A stretch of 48,700 bases of DNA from Hydrogenophilales bacterium (GCA_016235775.1 JACRIU010000041.1:1-48700); one strand, 5' to 3'; shown: positions 1 through 7,765, counted from the first letter of the stretch. The notes: generated by a model from the letters alone, not told the origin. Translations and numbers: made by a program.

Positions 1-138
1 ACTTTGTTACAGATATTGTCGGTCTCAATTTTTGAGAAAACCCCTATTTCATGCGCCTTTCAGCCACTGGGTAACAGAAGCATCGTGCAGCCAGTCACTA
101 ACCAATTGATGTTGTTTTGAATTTAACCGGACACTAGT

Positions 139-516
139 GTGTCGAATTATGACCAGCGGCGATTGAAGCAATTCAATATGCGGCAAATCGTCGAATTGGC
201 GCATGCGATTCGCGAGATGACCGCGTTTACGCCAGACGAATTCGATCTCTATCGGAATGCGGCGCAGCAGTTCTCCCGCGAATTGGCGGTGCTGGATAGT
301 TCAGACAGCAAGCCGGATGCGGAGTGGATGCAAAAATTGGTATACACCCCGCCGCCCGATCCGGAATTCCTGTCCCTGGCCATTAGCCAGGTGCGTTCCG
401 CGCTGCACAATCTCGGCGGGGATATCTCGCCCGCCAATGTGTATTTTCAACCCCTGATGAAAAAGTTCTACTTGCCAATGCAATTCAGAATTTTCAAAGC
501 GGATAGCACGCAATAA
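139..516 (+). CDS. Uncharacterised 125-residue protein
   Basis: I do not recognise a family. The reading frame opens with GTG and encodes a mostly helical, soluble, charged protein. It has no signal peptide, membrane segment or cysteine. The middle is proline-rich (TPPPDPEF, around residues 70-77). No clear ribosome binding site precedes the GTG; an in-frame ATG lies at position 178 (residue 14), so the start is uncertain. The next gene begins 29 bases downstream on the same strand. The 138 bases upstream hold no gene that I can identify. That it is a gene is moderately likely from its length and normal composition; function is unknown. Confidence 0.5.
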   Translation: MSNYDQRRLKQFNMRQIVELAHAIREMTAFTPDEFDLYRNAAQQFSRELAVLDSSDSKPDAEWMQKLVYTPPPDPEFLSLAISQVRSALHNLGGDISPANVYFQPLMKKFYLPMQFRIFKADSTQ

Positions 517-545
517 ATATTCAGTCGCCATGCTAGGATTGCGCC

Positions 546-1085
546 ATGCGTCGATACCTAATTTTTTTGCTGTGCTGGGCGCCTTTCTCGTTTGCGGCGG
601 ATACGCGGATCACGCGCGAGGGCTTGGATTTATATCTCTCTGCGCGCACCCCGGAGCAAACCAGCGCGTTTTATAGCGCGCGCGGCCTCCCCCCGATCGC
701 CGTGCAGGAAATCGCGAAATCCTGTTTTTTGACCGTGGGCCTGCACAATCGCGGCAAGGAAACCGTGTGGTTGAATTTGGCAACTTGGCGTTTTGCCGAT
801 GCCAGTGGCCGCGAAATCGCGCGCATTTCGCTGCCGGAATGGCGTGCACGCTGGCAAGCCCTGCACCTGCCGCTTGCCGCGCAAGCCACCTTCGGCTGGA
901 CGCAATTGCCCGAGACCCGCGACATGCAGCCGGATGAAAATGTCGGCGGCAATGTTCCCGTCGTGCCGCCGCCGGGCGAATTTACTTTAACTGCGCGCTT
1001 TCCGACCGGCGCGGCGGGCACAGGCAAGCCGATCGAGATCAGCGTGCCGGGCTTGTCCTGTCCGCGTGATGGAGCGGTGAAATGA
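546..1085 (+). CDS. Exported hypothetical protein, translationally coupled to TlpA-like gene
   Basis: The first 17 residues (RRY, hydrophobic core, ending SFA before ADTR) form a typical Sec signal peptide, so a periplasmic location is inferred. The mature part (about 160 residues) is probably beta-rich, with a conserved-looking WLNLATWRFAD stretch and a proline-rich segment before a final predicted strand. Two cysteines remain after processing, near residues 60 and 172, and could form a disulfide. That would fit the thioredoxin-fold protein encoded next, whose ATG overlaps this stop codon by four bases (ATGA at 1082-1085). I recognise no named family. Confidence 0.6.
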   Translation: MRRYLIFLLCWAPFSFAADTRITREGLDLYLSARTPEQTSAFYSARGLPPIAVQEIAKSCFLTVGLHNRGKETVWLNLATWRFADASGREIARISLPEWRARWQALHLPLAAQATFGWTQLPETRDMQPDENVGGNVPVVPPPGEFTLTARFPTGAAGTGKPIEISVPGLSCPRDGAVK

Positions 1086-1726
1086 GCTTTCACATGAGTA
1101 AGTCGCCAAGGAACCTAGCATCTCAAGAAAATCTTGCCACAGAGAACACAGAGGTCACAGAGGGAGATGCAGTTACCTCACCATTGGTTTGCCTTTTCTC
1201 TGTGATCTCTGTGTTCTCTGTGGCTAAATTAGTTGTTTTATTTTGGTTTGCATTGGGCGTGGCACAAGCAGCCGAAGTTACGCCGCCTCCGGGGCTGCTG
1301 AAGCTGGATGGCCGTCCCGCGCCGGACTTGCAGCTCGCCGATATGGATGGCAAATCGGTGAATCTCGCGCAACTCAAAGGGCGTTGGGTCTTGGTGCATT
1401 TCTGGGCTAGTTGGTGCGGCCCGTGCCGGCGCGAAATGCCGACCTTGCCCAAGCTGATCAATGCTTTTCCGCCTGAACGGCTCAGCGTAATACTGGTCAA
1501 CACCGCTGAGAGCGACGAAGACGTGTTCACTTTTCTGACCAGCGTCTCGCCCGAGCTCGCCACGCTCATGGATCGCGACGGCCAAGTGACGGAGCGCTGG
1601 CAGCCGCGCGGCTTGCCCTCGACCTTTTTCGTCGATCCCCAGGGGCGGCTGCGCTATCAGGCGCTGGGCGGGCGTGATTGGGGATCGAGGGCTTATCTGG
1701 ATTTTTTGCGTGGACTGACCAATTAG
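1082..1726 (+). CDS. TlpA-like periplasmic thioredoxin-fold protein
   Basis: This is a thioredoxin-like thiol-disulfide protein of the TlpA/ResA class. The active site is W111-C112-G-P-C115, preceded by a VLVHFWAS strand, and the cis-proline region is GLPSTFFVDPQGRLRY. It is expected to be exported or membrane-anchored and to reduce or oxidise cysteines in the cell envelope. The ATG overlaps the upstream stop by four bases, which supports this start. The oddity is that residues about 19-47 are encoded by an intergenic-type inverted repeat (1137-1223). The left arm gives a TENTEVTEG-like peptide; the right arm gives the first half of the hydrophobic export segment that ends GVAQA. A GTG at 1220 could serve as an internal start with a shorter signal peptide. 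The catalytic domain looks intact. Confidence 0.8.
   Translation: MSFHMSKSPRNLASQENLATENTEVTEGDAVTSPLVCLFSVISVFSVAKLVVLFWFALGVAQAAEVTPPPGLLKLDGRPAPDLQLADMDGKSVNLAQLKGRWVLVHFWASWCGPCRREMPTLPKLINAFPPERLSVILVNTAESDEDVFTFLTSVSPELATLMDRDGQVTERWQPRGLPSTFFVDPQGRLRYQALGGRDWGSRAYLDFLRGLTN
1137..1223 (+). repeat. Family A hairpin repeat inside the TlpA-like gene
   Basis: Two 26-base inverted arms (1137-1162 and 1198-1223) differ at one base and enclose a loop of about 35 bases. Each arm is three units of CACAGAGNN with a 9-base period, starting CCAC. Related copies lie at 41055-41172 and at the right end of the window. The 19 bases ending in the left arm (1126-1144) recur exactly at 48612-48630. Confidence 0.85.
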
Positions 1727-1741
1727 CCGTGACGCGATTTT

Positions 1742-1783
1742 GTGGCGCCGGCTTCCAGCCGGCATGCCGGCAAGATGCCGGCG
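1742..1783 (+). repeat. GTGGCGCCGGC-type dispersed hairpin
   Basis: This short GC-rich element, with several GCCGGC/GCATGCCGGC inversions, lies in the gap between the TlpA-like gene and the radical SAM gene. Its first 11 bases (GTGGCGCCGGC) recur at 3338, directly after the radical SAM gene. It could also act as a weak terminator or mRNA-stabilising hairpin. Confidence 0.6.
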
Positions 1784-1857
1784 TTAGTGCGGTACGGTTT
1801 GCACCGTTTGCGCAATCCGGGTAGTCTTGAACCCCTTCATTTCTCGCTGCAAAACCC

Positions 1858-3327
1858 ATGTTGGATGATATTCAGCCCCACGCCGGTCAGGGGCATTCTT
1901 GTTGCGGCGCCTCTGCGCCGGTTACGAAGCATCGCTTTGATCTGGTGCTGATCAACCCTTACGAACTCGGGCGGCAGCCCTTCGCGCTGGCCGAGGCATC
2001 GGCGTGGTTGAAGCGCGCCGGTTGTGAAGTGCGCTGTCTCGATCTGGCATTGCAAAAATTGGAACCCGCGGTGCTGGCCGAGGCGGATGCCGTCGCGATT
2101 TATCTCGGCATGCACACGGCCACGCGCATCGCGCTCGAAGCCTTGCCGCGCCTGCGCCAGCTTGCGCCGAAAGCGGCTTTGGCGGCCTTCGGTTTATATG
2201 CGCCGATGAACGAAGCTTTGTTGCGCGGCTTGGGCGTGACGGCGATTTTCGGCGGCGAATCGGAGCCGGATTTGGTGGCTTGGGCGGATGCGCTGCGTGC
2301 GGGTAATGGTTCGACGCTTGAACAAGCGGCCATCGTGCGCCACGACAAAATCGAATTTCTCACCCCGGATCGCAGCGACTTACCGGCGCTGGCGCGCTAT
2401 GCGCATTTGGTGTTGCCGGATGGTGCGACGCGGGTGGCGGGTTTCGTCGATAGTACGCGCGGGTGTAAACATCTGTGCCGCCACTGTCCGGTTGTGCCGG
2501 TGTATGAGGGTACGTTTCGCGCCGTGCCCGTGGAGGTCGTGCTGGCCGATATTCAGCAGCAAATCGCAGCAGGCGCACAGCATATCTCTTTTGGCGACCA
2601 TGATTTTCTAAACGGGCCCACGCATGCCTTGCGGATAGTGCGCGCCTTGCATGAGCATTACCCGCATATCACCTATGACGCCACGATCAAAATCCAGCAT
2701 TTGATCGACTATGCAGCTTTGCTGCCTGAGTTAAAACGCACGGGCTGCCTGTTCATTATCGCTGCGGTGGAATCGGTGGATGATCGTGTATTGGATTATC
2801 TGGCCAAGCACCACACCCGCGCCGATTTCTACCGCGCGGCGGGGCTGCTGCGCGAGGCCGGCATCGCACTGGCGCCGACTTGGGTGGCGTTCCACCCGTG
2901 GAGCACGCTGGATAGCTATCTGGATTTGCTCACGAGCCTGGTCGAGTTGCGCCTGGTCGAAGCCGTGCCGCCGGTGCAGCTCATGATTCGCCTGCTGATT
3001 CCGGGCGGCTCCAAGCTGCTGGAGCTGCCGGGCTTTCATGACATGACCGGCGCATTTGACCCGAAGTTGTTGGGGTACCCCTGGCAGAATCCCGATCCGC
3101 GCGTCGATGCCTTGCAGCGTGAGATTCAAGCCCATGTGGGAGAAGCCGAGAAATCGAACGCGCCGCGCCGTGAAACCTTTGAACACATTTGGCGCCTAAC
3201 GCATGAGGCGGCGGGCAAGGCTGCGCCGTCATTGGCCAACACCGATCTCGGTCAGCCGATTCCGCACATGTCCGAGCCGTGGTATTGCTGCGCCGAGCCG
3301 ACCGAGGCGCAGTTGGAAGGCTTTTAG
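1858..3327 (+). CDS. Radical SAM protein with CCAEP tail (Cys form of CUAEP/CCAEP family)
   Basis: The N-terminal half (about residues 28-140) looks like the Rossmann-type cobalamin-binding region of B12-binding radical SAM enzymes (DLVLINPYELG, VAIYLGMHT, AFGLYAP, IFGGESEPD). The radical SAM core follows, with the cluster motif C203-x3-C207-x2-C210 in STRGCKHLCRHC and a GDHDFLNGP strand. The last residues are WYCCAEPTEAQLEGF. The CCAEP at 477-481 matches the tail I recall for the CUAEP/CCAEP-tail radical SAM (seleno)protein family. Here both codons are TGC, so this is the all-cysteine form. Substrate and reaction are unknown; the neighbouring ATP-grasp ligase suggests a small peptide or amino-acid-derived product. 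The ATG at 1858 lacks a clear ribosome binding site. A GTG at 1945 (LINPYELG) is an alternative start. Confidence 0.85.
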   Translation: MLDDIQPHAGQGHSCCGASAPVTKHRFDLVLINPYELGRQPFALAEASAWLKRAGCEVRCLDLALQKLEPAVLAEADAVAIYLGMHTATRIALEALPRLRQLAPKAALAAFGLYAPMNEALLRGLGVTAIFGGESEPDLVAWADALRAGNGSTLEQAAIVRHDKIEFLTPDRSDLPALARYAHLVLPDGATRVAGFVDSTRGCKHLCRHCPVVPVYEGTFRAVPVEVVLADIQQQIAAGAQHISFGDHDFLNGPTHALRIVRALHEHYPHITYDATIKIQHLIDYAALLPELKRTGCLFIIAAVESVDDRVLDYLAKHHTRADFYRAAGLLREAGIALAPTWVAFHPWSTLDSYLDLLTSLVELRLVEAVPPVQLMIRLLIPGGSKLLELPGFHDMTGAFDPKLLGYPWQNPDPRVDALQREIQAHVGEAEKSNAPRRETFEHIWRLTHEAAGKAAPSLANTDLGQPIPHMSEPWYCCAEPTEAQLEGF

Positions 3328-3337
3328 TTGGTTCATG

Positions 3338-3373
3338 GTGGCGCCGGCATGCAAGCAAGGATGCTTGCGCCAC
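3338..3373 (+). repeat. GTGGCGCCGGC-type dispersed hairpin, second copy
   Basis: The ends GTGGCGC and GCGCCAC pair, and inside them GCAAGCA pairs with TGCTTGC, giving a long nested hairpin just after the radical SAM stop codon. The opening 11 bases match the element at 1742. It lies upstream of the chosen ATP-grasp start, and the in-frame codons through it are probably not translated. Confidence 0.65.
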
Positions 3374-3411
3374 AACAGCCCTGCACATTTACTTTCGCGG
3401 TTCCAAACAAA

Positions 3412-4653
3412 ATGAAATCCATTCTTTTACTCCTCCCCGTCTCCAGCTACCGCAACGAAGACTTTCTCGCAGCGGCGGATAAGCTCGGCGTGCAGGTGAT
3501 TGCCGTCACCGATAATTGCCCGCAGCTTGCGTCAAGCCGGGGGATGAGCGCTTTGCAGGCGGCGCCGTTCGATCAGCCGGTGCACGCGGCGCAAGCCATT
3601 CTTGAACATCTGCGGGCCGAGCCGGATGCGGTGCTGGCGGTGGAAGATCACGGCTTGGAGTTGGCCGCGCTGTTGCGCGAACGCTTGGGGCTGCCCGGCA
3701 ATGCGGTGGCGGCGGTGGGGCTCACCTGCGACAAATTGGCGTTTCGCCATTTGTTGCAAGCGCACGGTTTTCGCTGTCCCGATTTCCGGCATGTGGAGGA
3801 TGAGGCGGACGTACTGGCGCTGGCCCAGCGTTTGGCTTATCCGGTGGTGGTGAAGGCGCGCCGCTTGTCTTCCAGCCGCGGCGTGGTGCGCGCGGACAAT
3901 GCCGGGGAATTGATCAGCGCCATGCGCCGGGTGAGCGCGATTCAAGCGCGCGCCGACCGCGAAGGCCAGGAACTGGGCTTGGTGGTCGAGGCATTCATTC
4001 CCGGCCGGGAATATGCGCTGGAAGGTTTGCTCACCGCGGGCGAACTAAGCGTGCTGGCGCTGTTCGATAAGCCCGATCCGCTGGATGGTCCTTATTTCGA
4101 AGAAACGATTTATGTCACGCCGTCGCGCTTGCCCGAAGCGATGCAAACCCAGATCGCGGAGCAGGTGGCGCGGGCTTGCCGCCTGGCCGGCTTGAGCACC
4201 GGCCCGGTGCACGCCGAAATGCGCGTCAACGACCAAGGCGTATGGCTATTGGAAGTCGCCTCACGCTCCATCGGCGGCTTGTGCGGGCGTGTGCTGCGCC
4301 ATGCCCTCGGAATGAGTTTGGAAGAACTCTTGCTGCGGCATGCATTGAATGAGCCGCTGCCCGAAGTCGCGGCGCGCGGTGCGGCGGGGGTGATGATGAT
4401 CCCGATTCCGAAGCGCGGCCTGTATCAAGGCGTGCATCACTTGGATGCGGCGCGCGCGCTGCCGCATATCACGGATATTCAAATCGCCGTCGAGGCCGGC
4501 GCGCTGCTGCTGCCCGCACCCGAGGGCGCGAGCTATCTCGGCTTCATCTTCGCTGAAGCGGATACCCCGCAAGCGGCGGAGCAAGCGCTGCGCGCGGCGC
4601 ATCGGCTCCTGGCGTTCGAGATTCAAACCGAAGTGCCAGTGGTCGCGGTCTAG
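3412..4653 (+). CDS. ATP-grasp domain ligase paired with the CCAEP radical SAM gene
   Basis: A 413-residue ATP-grasp enzyme that would activate a carboxylate as an acyl-phosphate and join it to an amine or thiol. The fold is seen in order: a pre-ATP-grasp domain (ILLLLPVSSYRNEDF, VEDHGLELAALL), the lysine strand PVVVKARRLSSSRG, the adenine-contact stretch LVVEAFIPGREYALEG, and the metal site GPVHAEMR followed by LLEVASRSIGG. It most resembles carbamoyl-phosphate synthase or biotin carboxylase-like members; the substrate cannot be read from sequence. I chose the ATG at 3412. The open frame extends back to 3328, but that stretch is a dispersed repeat. The gene follows the radical SAM gene by 84 bases on the same strand, so a shared pathway is likely. 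Confidence 0.8.
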   Translation: MKSILLLLPVSSYRNEDFLAAADKLGVQVIAVTDNCPQLASSRGMSALQAAPFDQPVHAAQAILEHLRAEPDAVLAVEDHGLELAALLRERLGLPGNAVAAVGLTCDKLAFRHLLQAHGFRCPDFRHVEDEADVLALAQRLAYPVVVKARRLSSSRGVVRADNAGELISAMRRVSAIQARADREGQELGLVVEAFIPGREYALEGLLTAGELSVLALFDKPDPLDGPYFEETIYVTPSRLPEAMQTQIAEQVARACRLAGLSTGPVHAEMRVNDQGVWLLEVASRSIGGLCGRVLRHALGMSLEELLLRHALNEPLPEVAARGAAGVMMIPIPKRGLYQGVHHLDAARALPHITDIQIAVEAGALLLPAPEGASYLGFIFAEADTPQAAEQALRAAHRLLAFEIQTEVPVVAV

Positions 4654-4700
4654 CAGCCCGTCAAATCATGAGTGTGCTTCAACCCCAAAATAGATATTCA

Positions 4701-4741
4701 CCGCAGAGGACGCGGAGGAAGGGCAAGGCCAAGGCCAAGGC
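4701..4741 (+). repeat. Partial family B arm and AAGGCC hexamer run
   Basis: Positions 4701-4718 hold two degenerate 9-base units (CCGCAGAGG, ACGCGGAGG) of the family B arm without a partner arm. They are followed by about three copies of AAGGCC at 4725-4741. No gene is visible between 4654 and 4839. Confidence 0.5.
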
Positions 4742-4784
4742 ATTTGATTTGCGATCACCTGCCGGGTTGCAGCCCATAGTTTGT

Positions 4785-4828
4785 CAGTAGGGGCGAGGCA
4801 TGCCTCGCCCGGCATCGGGCCCCTACTG
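4785..4828. repeat. Nested inverted repeat between convergent genes
   Basis: CAGTAGGGGC at 4785 pairs with GCCCCTACTG at 4819-4828. Inside it GCGAGGCATGCCTCGC is a perfect palindrome. It lies between the convergent ATP-grasp and nitroreductase genes and could terminate transcription from both sides. The shape resembles the other dispersed hairpins in this window. Confidence 0.6.
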
Positions 4829-4839
4829 TGTCCTCTACA

Positions 4840-5445
4840 TCAATTGAACCGGTCGGTGATCACCACTTCCCGCAGCGGCAGTTGACCGCCGCGCGGCCAC
4901 GGCTCTTTCGTCCCTTTTCCGATGGCCACCATGAAGCTGATGACATGATCGGCGGGCAGCTTGATGAGTTTGCCCACGGCGTCGAAATCGAAGCCGTCCA
5001 TCGGGCACGAGTCGTAACCCATTTCCTTGGCGGCGAGCATGAGGGCCATGCCGGCGATGCCGCATGAGCGCATGGCTTCGTCGCGCTGCACGGATTCGCG
5101 CCCTTGATAATATTGGCCGATGGCGGGGACGAGGAAATCTTGCACCGGCTGCGGCGTGTTTTTCCAGTAGCGCGCCGGTTCATGTTCCCAGGCTTTCAGG
5201 TCCGCGCACAGCACGATCAGCAGTGAAGCATCGGTGACTTGCGCCTGGTCCCACGCCGCTTGGCGGATTTCGCCGCGCAACGCCGGATCGCGCACCAGCA
5301 CGAAGCGCCAATTCTGGATATTGAAGGCGGTGGGTGACAGCATGGCGAGGGAGAGCAGGCGTTCGATTTCCGCCTCGCTCATGCGGTGGTTGGGATCATA
5401 GGCCTTGGCCGAGCGGCGGATTTCGATGGCAGTGGCGACGTTCAT
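4840..5445 (-). CDS. Nitroreductase-family flavoprotein
   Basis: A 201-residue FMN-dependent nitroreductase-family protein of the NfsB/NemA-partner type. These reduce nitro groups, quinones or related electrophiles with NAD(P)H. Family marks are RRSAKAYDP near the N-terminus, LSPTAFNIQNWRFVLV (FMN-binding and substrate loop), the MALMLAAKEMGYDSCPMDGF region, and VAIGKG near the end. The start is the ATG at 5445: AAGGAG sits seven bases upstream. An in-frame GTG at 5463 lies before that binding site and is rejected. It follows the TetR gene by 54 bases and is probably co-transcribed and repressed by it, giving an electrophile-inducible detoxification unit. The physiological substrate is unknown. 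Confidence 0.88.
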   Translation of the reverse strand: MNVATAIEIRRSAKAYDPNHRMSEAEIERLLSLAMLSPTAFNIQNWRFVLVRDPALRGEIRQAAWDQAQVTDASLLIVLCADLKAWEHEPARYWKNTPQPVQDFLVPAIGQYYQGRESVQRDEAMRSCGIAGMALMLAAKEMGYDSCPMDGFDFDAVGKLIKLPADHVISFMVAIGKGTKEPWPRGGQLPLREVVITDRFN

Positions 5446-5499
5446 GATATTTCTCCTTTTCACACGTTGAAGATTTCTGAGCCCAGCTTGTTTGGCGGC

Positions 5500-6108
5500 T
5501 CAAACTTCCAAGCTCGACACATACTCGATCAACTGGTCGAAGCACTGCTGGTAGGTCTTGGCGGACTGCATATTCTTGGCGATGCCGACACAGCCTTCCC
5601 AGGCGGAAATGATGAACAGGGCCGCCTTCGCGCAGTTGATTTCCTTGCGCACTTGCCCCTGCTTCTGCGCGCGGCGCAAAGCATCCGCGAGCGTGGCTTG
5701 CCAACGCTGCATGAGGGCGTTGAGCCGCTGCCGGAATTGCTCGTCGAGCGGACTCATCTCCTGCATCAAGTTGTTCAAGGGGCAGCCCAGCTCGACGGCA
5801 TCCGGTTTGCCGCGTTTGCCGCGCAGTATTTCTTGCAGCGTCTTGGTGGGGTGCGGGCTATCGCGCAAGGGGATGAAGATCGTCTCCGCCAGCATGCGCT
5901 CGATAACCTCATCCACCACGGCGAGCCCCAGATCATGCTTGGCGGGGAAGTGGTGATAGAGCGCGCCCTTGGTTAGGCCCGTGTCAGCCAGAATGCTGGC
6001 CAGGCTGGCGGCCTGAAAGCCGTAGCGGTGAATTTCGTTAAACGCCGCTTCCAAAATCTTGTCGCGCGTGACATCGGGCTGCTTGGCGGTGCGTGTTTTG
6101 GTTCTCAT
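5500..6108 (-). CDS. TetR/AcrR-family transcriptional repressor
   Basis: A 202-residue TetR-family regulator. The N-terminal helix-turn-helix is canonical (RDKILEAAFNEIHRYGFQAASLASILADTGLTKGALYHHFPAKHDL, about residues 12-56). The C-terminal ligand domain contains VELGCPLNNLMQEM and a later WEGCVGIAKNMQ stretch. It resembles regulators paired with nitroreductases and flavin oxidoreductases, which sense electrophiles through cysteine. The ATG at 6108 is chosen because it starts exactly at the typical N-terminus; the open frame runs 50 residues further upstream without homology and would cross the operator. A palindrome ten bases upstream of the ATG is the likely autoregulatory site. The nitroreductase gene is downstream on the same strand. 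Confidence 0.9.
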   Translation of the reverse strand: MRTKTRTAKQPDVTRDKILEAAFNEIHRYGFQAASLASILADTGLTKGALYHHFPAKHDLGLAVVDEVIERMLAETIFIPLRDSPHPTKTLQEILRGKRGKPDAVELGCPLNNLMQEMSPLDEQFRQRLNALMQRWQATLADALRRAQKQGQVRKEINCAKAALFIISAWEGCVGIAKNMQSAKTYQQCFDQLIEYVSSLEV

Positions 6109-6117
6109 GGCGGCATT

Positions 6118-6135
6118 ACATACCAATCGGTATGT
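6118..6135. promoter_or_regulatory. Probable TetR operator palindrome
   Basis: ACATACCAATCGGTATGT has perfect 7-base arms (ACATACC/GGTATGT) around a 4-base spacer. It sits ten bases before the TetR start codon. This size and position are typical of autoregulatory TetR-family operators; binding by this TetR is inferred. Confidence 0.8.
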
Positions 6136-6344
6136 ATGTGTCAAGCGGCTAAGCAGGGAGGTGCTTGCAAGGGCAAAGATGTGAAGCGATCGTGACAGGC
6201 GCATTGCTTTATTTTCAGGACTCGCGCTTATGGCTTGTGTGCACCGTCCGGCTCGCATAGCATAGACGGCTCAAATCAAGCCCTTGCATGCGCCTGCTCG
6301 TTATTTGCGCAGCGAGCCTGCCATTTTCAGGATATTTTCTTGCC

Positions 6345-6890
6345 ATGATCGTCACCCCCACCGTCTTGCCCGAAGTGCTGCTGATCGAGCCGAAAATATT
6401 CGGCGATGCGCGCGGCTTTTTTTACGAGAGCTACAACCGGCGCGCCTTGCGTGACGCCACCGGCATCGATGCCGATTTCGTGCAGGACAATCACTCGCGC
6501 TCAGCCAAGAACGTGTTGCGCGGGCTGCATTACCAGCTTGCGCAAGCTCAAGGCAAGCTGGTGCGTGCGGTGGCGGGCAGCGTTTTCGATGTGGCGGTGG
6601 ATATCCGCAAGCAGTCGCCCAACTTCGGCCGCTGGGTAGGCGCGGAGCTTTCGGCAGAGAATAAAAAAATGATGTGGGTGCCGCCGGGTTTTGCGCATGG
6701 CTTTTTGGTGCTCTCGGATTATGCCGAGTTTTTGTACAAGACCACCGATGACTATGCGCCGCAGCACGAGCGCGCGATTTTGTGGAACGACCCGGCGATC
6801 GGCGTGCAATGGCCGCTGGCGGGCGAGCCCTTGCTGTCGGCCAAGGATCAAACCGCACCGCTCCTCAAGGACGCGGAAGTCTTCCCATGA
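6345..6890 (+). CDS. rfbC: dTDP-4-dehydrorhamnose 3,5-epimerase
   Basis: RfbC/RmlC epimerises dTDP-4-keto-6-deoxyglucose at C3 and C5, the third step of dTDP-L-rhamnose synthesis for surface polysaccharides. The 181-residue protein shows the family hallmarks: EPKIFGDARGFFYESYN, DNHSRSAKNVLRGLHYQ with the catalytic histidine, VRAVAGSVFDVAVDIR, MWVPPGFAHGFLVLSD, and LYKTTDDYAP with the catalytic tyrosine. The ATG at 6345 matches the usual N-terminus; an upstream in-frame ATG at 6288 would add 19 unrelated hydrophobic residues. Its stop overlaps the rfbD start by four bases. rfbA and rfbB, usually in the same operon, are not in this window. Confidence 0.93.
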   Translation: MIVTPTVLPEVLLIEPKIFGDARGFFYESYNRRALRDATGIDADFVQDNHSRSAKNVLRGLHYQLAQAQGKLVRAVAGSVFDVAVDIRKQSPNFGRWVGAELSAENKKMMWVPPGFAHGFLVLSDYAEFLYKTTDDYAPQHERAILWNDPAIGVQWPLAGEPLLSAKDQTAPLLKDAEVFP

Positions 6891-7765
6891 AAATCCTGAT
6901 TACCGGCGCCAATGGTCAAGTGGGCTGGGAATTGCAGCGTACGCTCGCACCGCTGGGCGAGGTGATGGCGCTGGGGCGCGATACGCTCGATTTGGCTAAC
7001 CCGGATGCAATACGCAAAGCGCTACGCCAAGCGGCGCCTGACCTGATCGTGAACGCAGCGGCCTATACCGCTGTGGACAAAGCCGAGGAAGAACGCGAGT
7101 TGGCCCATGCGGTGAACGGCATCGCACCGGGCGTGCTGGCGGAAGAAGCCAAATTGCTCAATGCCGCGCTGGTGCATTACTCCACCGATTATGTGTTCGA
7201 TGGATTGAAAGGCGCGCCGTATGAGGAAATCGACGCGCCGCACCCCTTAAGCGTCTATGGCGAGACCAAGCTCGCGGGTGAAAAAACTATCGCCGCAGTA
7301 GGTGCGCCTCATCTGATTCTGCGCACCAGTTGGGTATATGGCGCGCGCGGCAAAAATTTTCTGCGCACCATGCTTCGTTTGGCGAACGAACGCGATGAGT
7401 TGCGCGTGGTGGACGATCAACTGGGCGCCCCCACCTGGAGCCGCATGATCGCCGAGGCGACGAGTGTGATTCTCAGCCAATGCTTGCACAAAGGCGCGGT
7501 GGCCGGGGTGCTGGCGGAAAAGGGTGGCTTGTATCACCTGACTGCGGCAGGACAGACCACCTGGTTTGGCTTTGCCAGCGAGATTGTGAAGCAAGTAGAA
7601 AAGCCGCCGCGCATGACCCCGATCACCACCGCCGAATACCCGTTGCCTGCGCCGCGTCCGGCCTATTCAGTGATGTCCAACGCCAAACTGGCGCGGGTAT
7701 TCGGCATTCGCTTGCCGGATTGGAATACGAGCTTGGCGCATTGTGCGGCTGAATTGAAAGCATAA
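6887..7765 (+). CDS. rfbD: dTDP-4-dehydrorhamnose reductase
   Basis: RfbD/RmlD reduces dTDP-4-keto-L-rhamnose to dTDP-L-rhamnose with NAD(P)H, completing the pathway begun by the preceding gene. It is a 292-residue extended short-chain dehydrogenase. The nucleotide-binding glycines lie at residues 7-13 (GANGQVG), followed by NAAAYTAVDKAEEE, STDYVFDG and the catalytic SVYGETK (Tyr-x3-Lys). The C-terminal part contains GLYHLTAAGQTTWFGFA. The start is the ATG at 6887, coupled to rfbC by an ATGA overlap; the open frame extends back into rfbC but is not needed. After this gene there is no coding sequence for about 540 bases. Confidence 0.94.
   Translation: MKILITGANGQVGWELQRTLAPLGEVMALGRDTLDLANPDAIRKALRQAAPDLIVNAAAYTAVDKAEEERELAHAVNGIAPGVLAEEAKLLNAALVHYSTDYVFDGLKGAPYEEIDAPHPLSVYGETKLAGEKTIAAVGAPHLILRTSWVYGARGKNFLRTMLRLANERDELRVVDDQLGAPTWSRMIAEATSVILSQCLHKGAVAGVLAEKGGLYHLTAAGQTTWFGFASEIVKQVEKPPRMTPITTAEYPLPAPRPAYSVMSNAKLARVFGIRLPDWNTSLAHCAAELKA

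Noticed and set aside
1-138. Possible end of an upstream gene or insertion element
   Set aside because: No convincing frame, inverted end or duplication is visible; TTTAACCGGACACTAGTG is suggestive but unsupported.
1858-3327. Selenocysteine in the CUAEP-type tail
   Set aside because: The two codons are TGC TGC; there is no in-frame TGA and no SECIS-like need.
5446-5463. Upstream GTG start of the nitroreductase
   Set aside because: The ribosome binding site AAGGAG lies between this GTG and the ATG at 5445, so the ATG is the start.
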